Positions 48,001 through 59,834 of a stretch of DNA of 64,000 bases are shown piece after piece. The notes below the pieces were generated by a model. It was not told where the DNA came from. It saw only the letters and a program-made list of their open reading frames with translations, and searched no databases. A program made the translations under genes and the position numbers. The stretch is from Nannocystis sp. (GTDB lineage: Bacteria; Myxococcota_A; Polyangia; Nannocystales; Nannocystaceae): positions 186,001-250,000 of the forward strand of contig NZ_JADJNN010000008.1 of the NCBI RefSeq assembly GCF_016714285.1, in the 5' to 3' direction. Positions within the stretch are counted from its first letter, which is position 1. Every line of letters starts with the position of its first letter.

Positions 48001-48706
48001 GGCATCTCGTGGCCCGAGTGGAGCAGCGACGGCCACATCCTCACCAGCACCTGCCTGCGCAGCACCTTTACCTGCGTCGAGTGGCGGCTGTGGCGATGGG
48101 ACCCGACCCATCCCGATCGGCCGCCCGAGCAGCCCCCTCCCGGCCCTCGCGGGCCAGATCGACGACTTCGACACCAGCCCCGACGGCCGCGCCCTCGTCG
48201 TCAGCGCCGGCGGGACTCTGGTCCGCTGGAGCCTCCCGGAGCTCCGTCCGCTCGCCGTCCAGCGCAGCGACGCCGCCTGGGGCGGCAGCCTGGCCCACGG
48301 CAAGGACGGCAGCTTCATCGCCGCCGCGGGCCAGTGCGGCGACCGCCCCGACTGCCCCGGTTCCGGCCTGCAGCTGCTCGACGCCGTGACCCTGCAGCCG
48401 ATCGGCGCCCCGCAGGTGATCCGCGACGGCCCCTTCTTCCGCGTCCTCGCGGCCGGCCGCGATCACGTGCTCACCCGCTCGGACCTCAGCGTCGAGCTGT
48501 GGGACCTCCGCCTCGCGCAGCTGCAGCGCAGCGCCTGTGAGCTCGCCGCCCGCGAGCTCGCGCCGGACGAGTGGCAGCGCCACCTCGGCGACCTGCCGTA
48601 CCGGCCGATCTGCAGCGAGCTGGCCGCGGCCCGGGGGGGGGGGGGGGGGGGGATCGGGACCGCCCGGCCCGGATCGTGTCCGGACCGCCCCGCGTCGGGC
48701 CCGTGA
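45034..48706 (+). CDS. nSTAND-type NTPase with transmembrane segment and WD40/propeller repeats (apparent frameshift)
   Basis: About 1223 residues when repaired. The N terminus ENPYVGPRAFAAGERLFGRDRELADL is the classic opening of nSTAND1 proteins. Walker A is APSGAGKSSLL (about 45-55) and Walker B EVLILDQFEELLT (about 127-139). A helical region leads to one transmembrane segment (FIAGLAVLACAGLVAASVAAV, about 450), a short coiled coil, LALSRQLAAQAQ...LAALLAVEAS, and a C-terminal beta-propeller of WD40-like blades. Near 48133-48137 the frame shifts; removing one C from C5 joins PEQPLPALAGQIDDFDTSPDGRAL to the upstream part. The 3' end crosses a G20 run, so the true C terminus is uncertain. STAND proteins act as inducible signalling hubs or defence switches. 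Confidence 0.82.
48633..48652. repeat. Run of 20 G
   Basis: An uninterrupted G20 lies in the last codons of the NTPase-WD40 gene. Its true length is doubtful for any sequencing chemistry, and each unit of error moves the frame of the final 18 codons. Confidence 0.8.
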
Positions 48707-48756
48707 TCGTGCTCCGCGGTTGACCGCCCCGGGTCCGCCCCTGCTACCGTGCCCGC

Positions 48757-50418
48757 GTGACCGAGAGCGCCCCGCAGACCATCACGCCGCGCGCCCTGAT
48801 CGCCGGCTTCATCCTGGCGATGCTGCTGTGCGGCATGAACTCGTACCTCACGCTCTCCTTCGGCGTCATCGAGGAGGGCCCGACGATCGCCGCGCTGTTC
48901 TTCTTCGCGATCTTCTTCGTCTCGAAGCTCCCGATCACCGTCACCGAGATGGTCATCGTCTCGACGATGGGCTCGGCCGGCGGAAGCCTCGGCTTCATCT
49001 CCAACTTCTTCGCCGCCAAGGCCATGACCGGCGAGCCCTACAGCCTGTTCGAGATGGCCGCCTTCTCGATCGTCTCGAGCCTGGTGGGCCTGATCATGGT
49101 GATCCCGCTGCGCCAGCTCCTGATCCTCCGCGAGAACCTGCCGTGGCCCGGATCGAAGGCGGTCGCCGGCGTCATCCGCGCCCTCGTCGAGGAGGGCGAC
49201 CCGCGCCAGCCGAAGATCCTGCTGGCCGCCGGCCTCGCGCTCATCGTCTGGGTCATCGGCAACAAGGACGGCGGGTACGGCTTCTTCCCGGTCGAGACGG
49301 CGCTCGGCGGGCTCGCGGCCTACGGCGGCGCGATCGCCTGGTCGCCCTTCGCGATCGGCGGCTCCTACCTCATGGGCCTGCGCACCTGCGTCGGCTTCCT
49401 GGTCGGCGCGATCGCCCTCATGGTCATGGCCCCGCACCTGCCCGAGCCCGAGGCCCCGCACCGCTACTTCTGGCCCGGCCTCGGCTTCCTCGTCGCCTCG
49501 GGCCTGGTCAGCATCGGCCTCAACTGGCGCAGCTTTGTCGGCGCGTTCCAGTCGATGCTCGCGCTCGGCGAGAAGACCGACGACGACGACCCCGTGATGT
49601 CCGGCCGCACCCTCGGCGTCCTCGCCGTCCTCGCCTTCGCCACCGCCACGGTCGTCCTCAACCAGCTGTTCGACCTCTCGATCATCCTCGTGTTCGTGCT
49701 CATCGCGATCGGCGGCCTGATCCAGAACATCATCGCCACGCGCGCCGCCGCCCAGACCGCCTTCAACCCCGCGCGCGTGATGGGCATCCTGCTGCAGGGC
49801 GTCACCTCGGCCTTCGGCGGCAAGAGCATCGCCATGAACCTCACCGGCGCCGGCTTCGTCGCCGGCTCGGGCGCCCAGGCTGGCCTGCTCACCGGCGACA
49901 TGGCCTACGGCCGCTGGTTCAAGGTGCCCTCGCGCTACCAGTTCTGGGCCCAGTGCCTCACCGTGCTGCCCTGCTCGATCGTCGCCGCCTTCGTGTTCCA
50001 GCAGATCCACGCCGCCAAGCCGCTGGTCCTCCAGGGCGAGGGCCACCCCGCGCCGGTCGCCAAGATGTGGGCCGCCAGCGCCCAGATCTTCGACGGCTCG
50101 CGCCCGCTGCCCGACGGCGTGTGGGACGCCCTGCTCATCGGCGGCGCGGTCGGTGTCGCCTACACCCTGATCGAGTGCATCAAGCCGATCGAGCGCTGGC
50201 TGCCGCACTCGATCGGCATCGGCCTCGGCCTGGTGCTCGCGCCCTCGCTCGGCATCTCCTTCTTCCTCGGCGGCTTCGTGATGTGGGTCGTCCTCGGCGG
50301 CTGGCTCAAGTGGAAGGACGTCACCCTCACCACCATCGCCGTCGCCTCGATCGTCGCCGAGGGCATCGGCGGCGTGCTCAAGCCGCTGCTCACGCTGATG
50401 GGCGTGAACCCGCAGTGA
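48757..50418 (+). CDS. OPT-family oligopeptide/metal-chelate transporter
   Basis: A membrane protein of 553 residues with about fourteen hydrophobic segments. ALIAGFILAMLLCGMNSYLTLSFGVIEEGPTIAALFFF resembles the first two helices of OPT transporters, which import peptides, glutathione or metal-siderophore/nicotianamine complexes by proton symport. RENLPWPGSKAVAGVIRALVEEGD and PFAIGGSYLMGLRTCVGFLVGA are similarly family-like. IKPIERWLPHSIGIGLGLVLAPSLGISFFLGG is the distinctive late pair of helices. It starts with GTG (48757), 50 bp after the NTPase gene. Substrate cannot be predicted. It converges with the ferredoxin-NADP reductase gene. Confidence 0.88.
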   Translation: MTESAPQTITPRALIAGFILAMLLCGMNSYLTLSFGVIEEGPTIAALFFFAIFFVSKLPITVTEMVIVSTMGSAGGSLGFISNFFAAKAMTGEPYSLFEMAAFSIVSSLVGLIMVIPLRQLLILRENLPWPGSKAVAGVIRALVEEGDPRQPKILLAAGLALIVWVIGNKDGGYGFFPVETALGGLAAYGGAIAWSPFAIGGSYLMGLRTCVGFLVGAIALMVMAPHLPEPEAPHRYFWPGLGFLVASGLVSIGLNWRSFVGAFQSMLALGEKTDDDDPVMSGRTLGVLAVLAFATATVVLNQLFDLSIILVFVLIAIGGLIQNIIATRAAAQTAFNPARVMGILLQGVTSAFGGKSIAMNLTGAGFVAGSGAQAGLLTGDMAYGRWFKVPSRYQFWAQCLTVLPCSIVAAFVFQQIHAAKPLVLQGEGHPAPVAKMWAASAQIFDGSRPLPDGVWDALLIGGAVGVAYTLIECIKPIERWLPHSIGIGLGLVLAPSLGISFFLGGFVMWVVLGGWLKWKDVTLTTIAVASIVAEGIGGVLKPLLTLMGVNPQ

Positions 50419-50427
50419 GGCGGTCGG

Positions 50428-50445
50428 CCTGTCCCTTCGGACAGG
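50428..50445. terminator. Hairpin CCTGTCC-CTTC-GGACAGG
   Basis: Perfect 7-bp arms with a 4-nt loop, 10 bp after the OPT transporter stop, in the 93-bp gap between converging genes. Confidence 0.6.
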
Positions 50446-50476
50446 TGCAGGCGCTCGCAGGGCGGGCACGCCCTGG

Positions 50477-50496
50477 GCCTGTCCGAAAGGACAGGC
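50477..50496. terminator. Hairpin GCCTGTCC-GAAA-GGACAGGC
   Basis: Perfect 8-bp arms closed by a GNRA-type tetraloop, 15 bp before the ferredoxin-NADP reductase stop. Together with the preceding hairpin it gives each converging transcript a stem near its end. Confidence 0.6.
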
Positions 50497-50511
50497 ACGA
50501 GTCCCCGCGCC

Positions 50512-51468
50512 TCACAGCGCGCTACGAGTCGCCGAGTGGGCCGCGTGGAACGCCGCCTTGAGCCCGGCCACGCGCGGCGCGTCCTCGAGGTCGATCGGCG
50601 GGATGGTGTCGTAGGCCTCGTAGAAGATCGTCGGCTTCAGGTCATCGGCGATCTCGAGGGCGCGGCGGATCTTGCGGTTGTCGGGCACGAAGCCGCGGGG
50701 CACCAGCGACTCGATGCACTGGCCGATCGTCCCCTGCAAGCCGCAGATCAGGATCTGCACCGCGCTCGGCAGGAAGCCCCCGCGCGGCAGCCCGAGCAGG
50801 TCCTCGAGGCCGTCGATGCGCCCGGGCCCGAAGAAGCTCTCGGCGCGGCCGCTGTGGCCGCGCCAGTTCGGGTCCTGCTGGGGTCGGCTGACGGTCGGCA
50901 GGTAGTGCAGGCCGTGGTTGCGGACCAGCGCCTCGAGCTCGTCGCGGTAGCCGAGGTCGGCGCTGTAGCTGGCGCCGTGGATGATCACGTAGTCGGCCAG
51001 CGAGCGCCGCGGGTCCTGGTTGACCTCGCTGCGCACCATCGACAGGAACGGCGCAAGTCCGGTGCCCGCGGCCACGCACACCTTGATCCTGCGGTCGTCG
51101 ATGCCGACGGTGTCGGGCACCGTGAACTTGCCGGTCGGGTGCACGCGCACGTACATGCGGTCGCCGGCCTTGCGGGTCCACAGCAGGTGCGTGAAGGGGT
51201 TGTCCGACTCGGGCCGCTCGACGTAGCGGATGTAGAACTCGACCAGGTCGCGGCGCTCCGGCGCCGACGCGATCGACATCGGGCGGCGCACCCCGCCGAG
51301 CTCGACCTTCACCTCGTTGTTGAGCCCGAGGACCATGTACTGTCCGGGCACGAACCACGAGCCGGTGCCCGGCAGGGCCTCGTCGGGACGGATGCGAAAC
51401 ACACCCAGCGCGGATGTGAGGTCCTCACGCTCCACCAGCGTCGCGTTGTATTCGAGCGGCTTGGCCAT
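50512..51468 (-). CDS. Ferredoxin--NADP+ reductase
   Basis: An FAD-dependent reductase moving electrons between NADPH and ferredoxin or flavodoxin, in the cytoplasm. The FAD domain shows RRPMSIASAPERRDLVEFYIR (R-x-x-S motif) and GDRMYVRVHPTGKFTV; the NADP domain begins CVAAGTGLAPFLSMVRSE, with HGASYSADLGYRDEL and ILICGLQGTIGQCIESL later. 318 residues is slightly longer than the bacterial type (about 250-260) because of C-terminal additions with EAYDTIPPIDLEDAPR. The ATG at 51468 (MAKPLEYNATLVERED) marks the usual start. It stands alone and is divergent from the receiver-DUF4388 gene. Confidence 0.9.
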   Translation of the reverse strand: MAKPLEYNATLVEREDLTSALGVFRIRPDEALPGTGSWFVPGQYMVLGLNNEVKVELGGVRRPMSIASAPERRDLVEFYIRYVERPESDNPFTHLLWTRKAGDRMYVRVHPTGKFTVPDTVGIDDRRIKVCVAAGTGLAPFLSMVRSEVNQDPRRSLADYVIIHGASYSADLGYRDELEALVRNHGLHYLPTVSRPQQDPNWRGHSGRAESFFGPGRIDGLEDLLGLPRGGFLPSAVQILICGLQGTIGQCIESLVPRGFVPDNRKIRRALEIADDLKPTIFYEAYDTIPPIDLEDAPRVAGLKAAFHAAHSATRSAL

Positions 51469-51609
51469 AGGCGCCGCATCATGCACCAGGGGCGCGCTCG
51501 TCGCCAGGCCCGTGAGGCGGCCCAGAGAGCCACGAAACGAAGTTACTAATGGTGGCATCTGGCCCAGGATCGGGTTGGCGCGGCGCTTGCTGTGGGGGCG
51601 GCCCACACC

Positions 51610-52398
51610 ATGTCTGCCGCCCTTGAAGCCCCGCGGATCCTCGCGGTCGATGACGACGCCGACGCCCTCTGCGAGCTCGTGCGGGCGCTCGAGGGCAGCG
51701 GCTGCGTCGTGCTCATCGCCCGCGACGCCGACGCCGGGCTGCGGCTGGCGATCGAGCAGGTGCCCGACCTCATCGTCGCCAGCGTCGATCTGCCCGGCGT
51801 CGACGGCTGGGCCCTCGCCAAGCACGTGCGCAGCCGGCCGCGTCTGGCCCTGATCCCGTTCATCTTCCTCACCCGCGGCGACACCCACGAGGATCGCCTG
51901 CGCGGCTTCCAGCTCGGCGGCGACGACTTCGTGCGCAAGCCGCTGCGGGCCGCGGAGCTCGGCGCGCGCGTGCAGGGCTCGCTGCGTCGGCAGGCGCGCA
52001 TCGTCGGCGCCGTCCAGCAACATCTGCGCGAGGTCTCGGCCCGGCCCGCCCCGGAGCCTGGTCGCCTCGGCATCGCCGGGACCCTCGAGCAGGTCGGCCT
52101 CCCGGCGCTGCTGACGATGCTGGAGCTCGAGCACAAGACCGGTGTCCTGACCCTGCTGCGCCGCGATCCGCCGCGCGAGGCTTGCCTGTACATCGTCGCG
52201 GGTCGGGTCCACGGCGCCCACCTCGCCGGACGTCAGCCGCTGCACCGCGCGGCCGCCGTCTACGAGCTGCTGCGCTGGGACAGCGGCCGCTTCGAGTTCG
52301 TCGCCCGGCCGGTCGCGCAAGTCGACGAGATCGGGCTCAGCACTGGCGAGCTCCTGCTCGAGGGGGCGCGCCGCATCGACGCCGACGTGCGCTGTTAG
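51610..52398 (+). CDS. Receiver-like domain fused to DUF4388
   Basis: About 262 residues. The N-terminal 120 form a receiver fold: LAVDDDADAL with the acidic pocket, IFLTRGD with Thr, and VRKPLRA with Lys. At the phosphorylation strand the sequence is LIVASVDLPGVDGW, where the position four residues before the Pro, normally Asp, is Ser. The next Asp lies two residues later. Phosphorylation may thus be lost or shifted. Residues about 155-262 are a DUF4388 (PATAN-like) domain, LEQVGLPALLTMLELEHKTGVLTL and ACLYIVAGRVHGAHL, common in myxobacterial and cyanobacterial signalling. The start at 51610 (MSAALEAPRILAV) is preferred to GTG 51592. Confidence 0.88.
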   Translation: MSAALEAPRILAVDDDADALCELVRALEGSGCVVLIARDADAGLRLAIEQVPDLIVASVDLPGVDGWALAKHVRSRPRLALIPFIFLTRGDTHEDRLRGFQLGGDDFVRKPLRAAELGARVQGSLRRQARIVGAVQQHLREVSARPAPEPGRLGIAGTLEQVGLPALLTMLELEHKTGVLTLLRRDPPREACLYIVAGRVHGAHLAGRQPLHRAAAVYELLRWDSGRFEFVARPVAQVDEIGLSTGELLLEGARRIDADVRC

Positions 52399-52416
52399 CT
52401 GTCCGCGGGGACAGCT
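52397..52416. terminator. Hairpin AGCTGTCC-GCGG-GGACAGCT
   Basis: Perfect 8-bp arms with a 4-nt loop, overlapping the stop codon of the receiver-DUF4388 gene and lying between converging genes. Confidence 0.6.
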
Positions 52417-52455
52417 GTCGCGGACGCCTGCCGGACGCGGGCCGCATGTGCCGCC

Positions 52456-52737
52456 TCACGGCCCGCCGGTCGTCTCGCCGTCGGTCGTCCGGGCGTCGGT
52501 GTCGACGCTGCATCGTCCGGTCCCGACCTCGAAGCTGGCCCACACGCCGGCCTCGCAGCGCAGCCCGTGGTACAGCCCGCAGCTGTCGCGCTCGGGCGCA
52601 CAGACCTCGCCGTCCTGCGGGCACAGGCTGCCCTCCTCGGGCAACTCCTCGCACGCCTCCGTCGCCGGCGGCGACGCCTCGCAGGCGCCGTCGGCGAGCG
52701 CGACGGTCAGCAGCAACAGCGCGCGGTGCAGCCTCAC
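52456..52737 (-). CDS. Small Cys-rich exported protein
   Basis: A 93-residue protein with a signal peptide (MRLHRALLLLTVALADGAC) and eight cysteines after or at the cleavage site. Spacings such as EACEELPEEGSLCPQDGEVCAPERDSCG, CEAGVW and GRCSVDT suggest a disulfide-rich fold. The residue before the first Cys (Ala) fits a lipobox, but Asp at -3 does not, so cleavage by either signal peptidase is possible. A short Thr/Gly tail ends it. Function unknown. Confidence 0.75.
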   Translation of the reverse strand: MRLHRALLLLTVALADGACEASPPATEACEELPEEGSLCPQDGEVCAPERDSCGLYHGLRCEAGVWASFEVGTGRCSVDTDARTTDGETTGGP

Positions 52738-52864
52738 GCCGCATCCCTAGCAAAGCCAGTCGCGCTGTCGAATTTGTGGCGGCGGCGAGTGCCCACCCGG
52801 CCCGCGTGGATGTGCCACGGGTGACCTGAGGAGTGCCTGGCGAAGGACTGCGCGACGAGGCCGC

Positions 52865-55852
<2,988 letters not shown>

Positions 55853-55945
55853 GGGCGGGGCCGGGTTTTCCCACGGATCTCGGGTGGACGCCACCACCAC
55901 GACCCCCCTTGCCGAGACGCGGCCGCGGGCTAACACTGGCCCGCC

Positions 55946-56959
55946 GTGAAGGACCTCTACTCCACCCTCGGCGTCGCCAAGACGGCGGACGCTTCCGAGA
56001 TCAAGCGCTCGTATCGCAAGCTCACGCAGCAGTTTCACCCGGACAAGAACCCGGGCGACAAGCAGGCCGAGGACCGCTTCAAGGAGGTCTCGTCGGCCTA
56101 CGAGGTGCTGAGCGACGCCGACAAGCGCAAGAACTATGACGAGTTCGGCGACATGAGCCTGACCCAGGGCTTCGACGTCGAGCGCGCCCGCGCCTACAAG
56201 AACGCGACCCGCGGCGGCGGCGGTGGTCGGCGCCCGCGCGGCGCTGGCGGCTTCCCGGGTGGTGGCGGCGGCGGCTTCGACGAGAGCATGTTCTCCAACA
56301 TGGGCGACGCCCGCGGCACCTCCTTCGACGACCTGCTCTCGCAGCTGTTCGGCGGCGGTCGCGTCGTCGATCCCTTCGGCGCTGGCGCTGGCGCTGGCGG
56401 CGGGCGTGCGCGTGGACCGGTGAGCCGCCGCGGCCACGACATCGAGGGCGAGATCACGATCGACTTCATGGACATGCTGCGCGGCAAGGTCGTGCCCCTG
56501 CGCATCGAGTCCGAGTCCGGCAACGGCCGCACCCTCGACGTCAAGGTCCCGCCCGGCATCGCCGACGGCGGCAAGCTGCGCATGCGCGGGCAGGGCGGGC
56601 AGGGCGACCCGAACGGCGACATCCTCCTCACCGTCAAGGTCGCGCCGCACCCTCGCCTCAAGCGCGACGGCCAGCACCTTCTCCTCAGCCTCCCCGTCAC
56701 CGCCCTCGAGGCCTACCGCGGCGGCCCCATCGACGTCCCGACCCCCGGCGGCACGGTCACCTTGAAGCTCAAGCCCGGCAGCCAGAACGGCCAGACCCTG
56801 CGCCTCAAGGGCAAGGGCATCGCCCCGGCCGGCCAGGAGCCCGGCGACCTGCTCGTCACCCTCGACCTGCGCCTGCCGCCGCCCGGCGACGCCGCCCTGC
56901 TCGCCGCGTTGGAGCAGCTCCAGGCCGACGAGGATCCGCGCGCTGACCTCGATCTGTAG
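55946..56959 (+). CDS. DnaJ/CbpA-type co-chaperone without zinc finger
   Basis: A J protein stimulating DnaK ATPase. The J domain at 1-70 has the HPD triad at 31-33 (QQFHPDKNPGDK) and DLYSTLGVAKTADASEIK. A Gly-rich linker (about 95-150) follows, then two C-terminal beta-sandwich substrate-binding domains (ITIDFMDMLRGKVVPL, VKVPPGIADGGKLRMRGQG, PIDVPTPGGTVTLKLKPGSQNGQTLRLKGKGI). The four-Cys zinc repeats of DnaJ are absent, matching CbpA-like proteins. GTG start at 55946; 337 residues. A hairpin directly follows the stop, and lipA begins 54 bp on. Confidence 0.94.
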   Translation: MKDLYSTLGVAKTADASEIKRSYRKLTQQFHPDKNPGDKQAEDRFKEVSSAYEVLSDADKRKNYDEFGDMSLTQGFDVERARAYKNATRGGGGGRRPRGAGGFPGGGGGGFDESMFSNMGDARGTSFDDLLSQLFGGGRVVDPFGAGAGAGGGRARGPVSRRGHDIEGEITIDFMDMLRGKVVPLRIESESGNGRTLDVKVPPGIADGGKLRMRGQGGQGDPNGDILLTVKVAPHPRLKRDGQHLLLSLPVTALEAYRGGPIDVPTPGGTVTLKLKPGSQNGQTLRLKGKGIAPAGQEPGDLLVTLDLRLPPPGDAALLAALEQLQADEDPRADLDL

Positions 56960-56980
56960 ACCTGTCCGGAGGGACAGGTC
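56959..56980 (+). terminator. Hairpin GACCTGTCC-GGAG-GGACAGGTC
   Basis: Perfect 9-bp arms with a 4-nt loop begin at the last base of the dnaJ stop codon, between dnaJ and lipA on the same strand. Confidence 0.65.
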
Positions 56981-57013
56981 ACGTGGTCGCCGCAGCTCGG
57001 GACACCGTGCTAT

Positions 57014-57979
<966 letters not shown>

Positions 57980-58049
57980 GCCTGGGCGGCGGGGCCGGGC
58001 CTGGAGGTGGCCCGATACGAGTTGGGGGGCGCCCGGCAGGCTCGAGAAG

Positions 58050-58765
58050 CCGGAGGTCCGGGGGGGGGGGAAGCTGCCGCCCTCAGGGGGCCGCCGCAGG
58101 GGCGCCGGGGGGGGGGGGGGCCCCGGCCGGGCGGGGCGGGCCCCCCCGGCCCCCCGGGGGGGGGGGGGCCGCCCCCGGGGGGGGGGGGGGGGGGGGCCGC
58201 GGCGGGGGGGGGCGGCGCGGGGGGGGGGCCGCGGGGGGGGGGGGGGGGGAGGGGGCCCCGGGCGCCCGGGCCGGGGGGGGGGGGGGCGCGGGGGGGGGGG
58301 GGGGGGGGGCCCCGGCGGGGGGCCGCCGGGGGGGGCGGGGGGGGGCCCCGGGGGGGGCGCCCCGGGGGGGCGGGGGGGGGGCCCCGGGGGGGCCCCCCGG
58401 GGGGGGGGGGGGGGGGGCGCGGGGGCCCCGGGGGGGGGGGGGGCGGGGGCGGGGGCCCCCCGGGGGCGGGGCCCCGGGGGGGGGGGGGGGGGGCCCCCGG
58501 GGGGGCCCCCGGGGGGGGGGCCGGGGGGGCGGCGGGGGGGGCCCCCGGGGGGGGGGGCGGCGCGGGCCGGCGCCGCCCGGGGGGGGGCCGGGGGGGGCCC
58601 GGCCCGCGGCGGGGGCGGGGGGGGGGCGGGGGGGGGGCCGGGGGGGGGAGGGGGGGGCGCGGGGGGCGCCCGGGGCGGGGGCCGGGGGGGGCGCGGGGCC
58701 CGGGCGGGGCCGGGGGCCGGGGGGGGGGGGGCGGGGGGGGGCGGGGCGGGGGGGGGGGGGCCGGG
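58050..58765. other. Near-pure G/C tract with long G runs, probable sequence artefact
   Basis: From about 58105 to 58760 the sequence contains only G and C except two A bases, with G runs up to 18-20 and G far exceeding C. Normal base composition resumes abruptly at GGGTGCGACAACAGG. The tract lies in the gap between the converging lipA and histidine phosphatase genes, so no gene is interrupted. Nothing biological can be read in it; any open frame through it is meaningless Gly or Pro sequence. The remaining part of the gap (57980-58049 and 58766-58791) holds no feature. Confidence 0.75.
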
Positions 58766-58791
58766 TGCGACAACAGGCCAGAAGAGGCAGA

Positions 58792-59415
58792 TCAGGCCGT
58801 CGTGATCAGCCCGGCCGGCAGGTGGCCGGTGTCGTTGTAACTGATCAGGGCCTCGAAGCCCTCGGGGTAGACGCGCAGCTCGGTGATGCCGCAGTGGCAG
58901 CAGTCGAAGCGGCTCCAGGCCTCGTAGGGGAGGCGCAGGGTGCTCGTGACGAGGTAGCGGATCAGGTTGCCGTGGGTGAAGATGACGCAGAAGCTGGTCT
59001 GCTTGGGCGTGCGAAAGAAGCGCTCGCGGACGCGTTCGATCTGGCGGACGGTGACGGCGCGCTCCTCCGCGGTGGTGAAGGGCAGGCCGGGGTGGGCGCC
59101 GAACTCGGCGATCTTGTCGGCGTCGAGGAGGGGCAGGACCTCGTGCAGGTACGGCTTCACCTTGATGCGGTCGATGTTCAGCTCGTGCGCCGCGATCTCG
59201 GCCGTCTGCAGGGCGCGCGGCCAGGGGCTGGCGAACAGGCCCTCGAACTTGCCCTGCGCGGCCTCGATGAGCTGGACCAGGCGGCGGCCGGTGCGGGCGG
59301 CCTGGCGGCGGCCGAGGGCGGTCAGGCCCCACACGGTGTCGCCCTGGTCGCCGATGCGCTCGTAGTGTCCGTGTCTGACGAGCAGGATCCGGCTGTAGAC
59401 GACTTCGAGGCTCAT
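58792..59415 (-). CDS. Histidine phosphatase (phosphoglycerate-mutase-like)
   Basis: A cytosolic phosphatase of the PGM superfamily with 207 residues. The phospho-histidine motif is LLVRHGHYERIG (His about 14). The Arg/Glu pocket appears in LFASPWPRALQTAEIAA, and the second catalytic His in VIFTHGNLIRYLV. HSP-type YLHEVLPLLD supplies an acidic residue. Substrates in this family range from phosphoproteins to sugar phosphates; none can be assigned. The start ATG overlaps the stop of the GIY-YIG gene by 4 nt (ATGA), showing translational coupling. Confidence 0.9.
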   Translation of the reverse strand: MSLEVVYSRILLVRHGHYERIGDQGDTVWGLTALGRRQAARTGRRLVQLIEAAQGKFEGLFASPWPRALQTAEIAAHELNIDRIKVKPYLHEVLPLLDADKIAEFGAHPGLPFTTAEERAVTVRQIERVRERFFRTPKQTSFCVIFTHGNLIRYLVTSTLRLPYEAWSRFDCCHCGITELRVYPEGFEALISYNDTGHLPAGLITTA

Positions 59416-59765
59416 GGACGCGGAGGGTTGCTTGTAACACGACGGGCCCTGCTTGGGGTGGCCTGTGCGATCGATGCTGGCGGGGTGATCGCGGCGCGTC
59501 GGAGGCGGCGCCACAGGGCCAGGTCGCCGGCGATCAGGCGCTCCTTGTCGCAGCGGGGGAGGGCCTTGATCGCCCGCTCGAGCTGACGGGCGGCACGTGG
59601 CGCCTGGCGGCCGCGCTTCCAGACGAGCACGAGCGGGCCGCGGCCGCGGGTGTACTTGGCCCCGGCGCCGCGGTTGTGCAGGGCGATGCGGGCCGCGAGG
59701 TCGCGGGCGATCCCGGTGTAGAGGCTGCCGTCGGCGCAGCGCAGGACGTAGACCGAGTAAGTCAC
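59412..59765 (-). CDS. GIY-YIG nuclease-like protein (YhbQ/UvrC-N type)
   Basis: A 117-residue single GIY-YIG domain: TYSVYVLRCADGSLYTGIARDLAARIALHN has the paired Tyr and Y-x-G-I motifs plus the catalytic Arg, and a Lys-Tyr (AKYTRGRGPLVLVW) and LERAIKALPRCDKERLI follow. Stand-alone proteins of this type are small structure-specific nucleases or repair accessory factors. The GTG start at 59765 lies in a 51-bp segment that is duplicated just upstream. The 3' end overlaps the histidine phosphatase start. Confidence 0.88.
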   Translation of the reverse strand: MTYSVYVLRCADGSLYTGIARDLAARIALHNRGAGAKYTRGRGPLVLVWKRGRQAPRAARQLERAIKALPRCDKERLIAGDLALWRRLRRAAITPPASIAQATPSRARRVTSNPPRP

Positions 59766-59834
59766 CGGGCGGGCCTGTCGTGGCGGCTGCCGTCGGCGCA
59801 GCGCAGCAGGTAGACCGAGCAGGTCACCGGGCGG
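59723..59834. repeat. 51-bp duplication joining the GIY-YIG start and the recQ stop
   Basis: GGCTGCCGTCGGCGCAGCGCAG... occurs at 59723-59773 and again at 59785-59834 (period 62). The first copy encodes the beginning of the GIY-YIG protein, including its GTG. In the second, the equivalent GTGACC gives the TGA stop of recQ. Confidence 0.85.

Noticed and set aside
44020..48318. Reverse open frame of about 1430 codons opposite the NTPase-WD40 gene
   Set aside because: The forward strand carries the Walker motifs and propeller; the reverse frame is low complexity.
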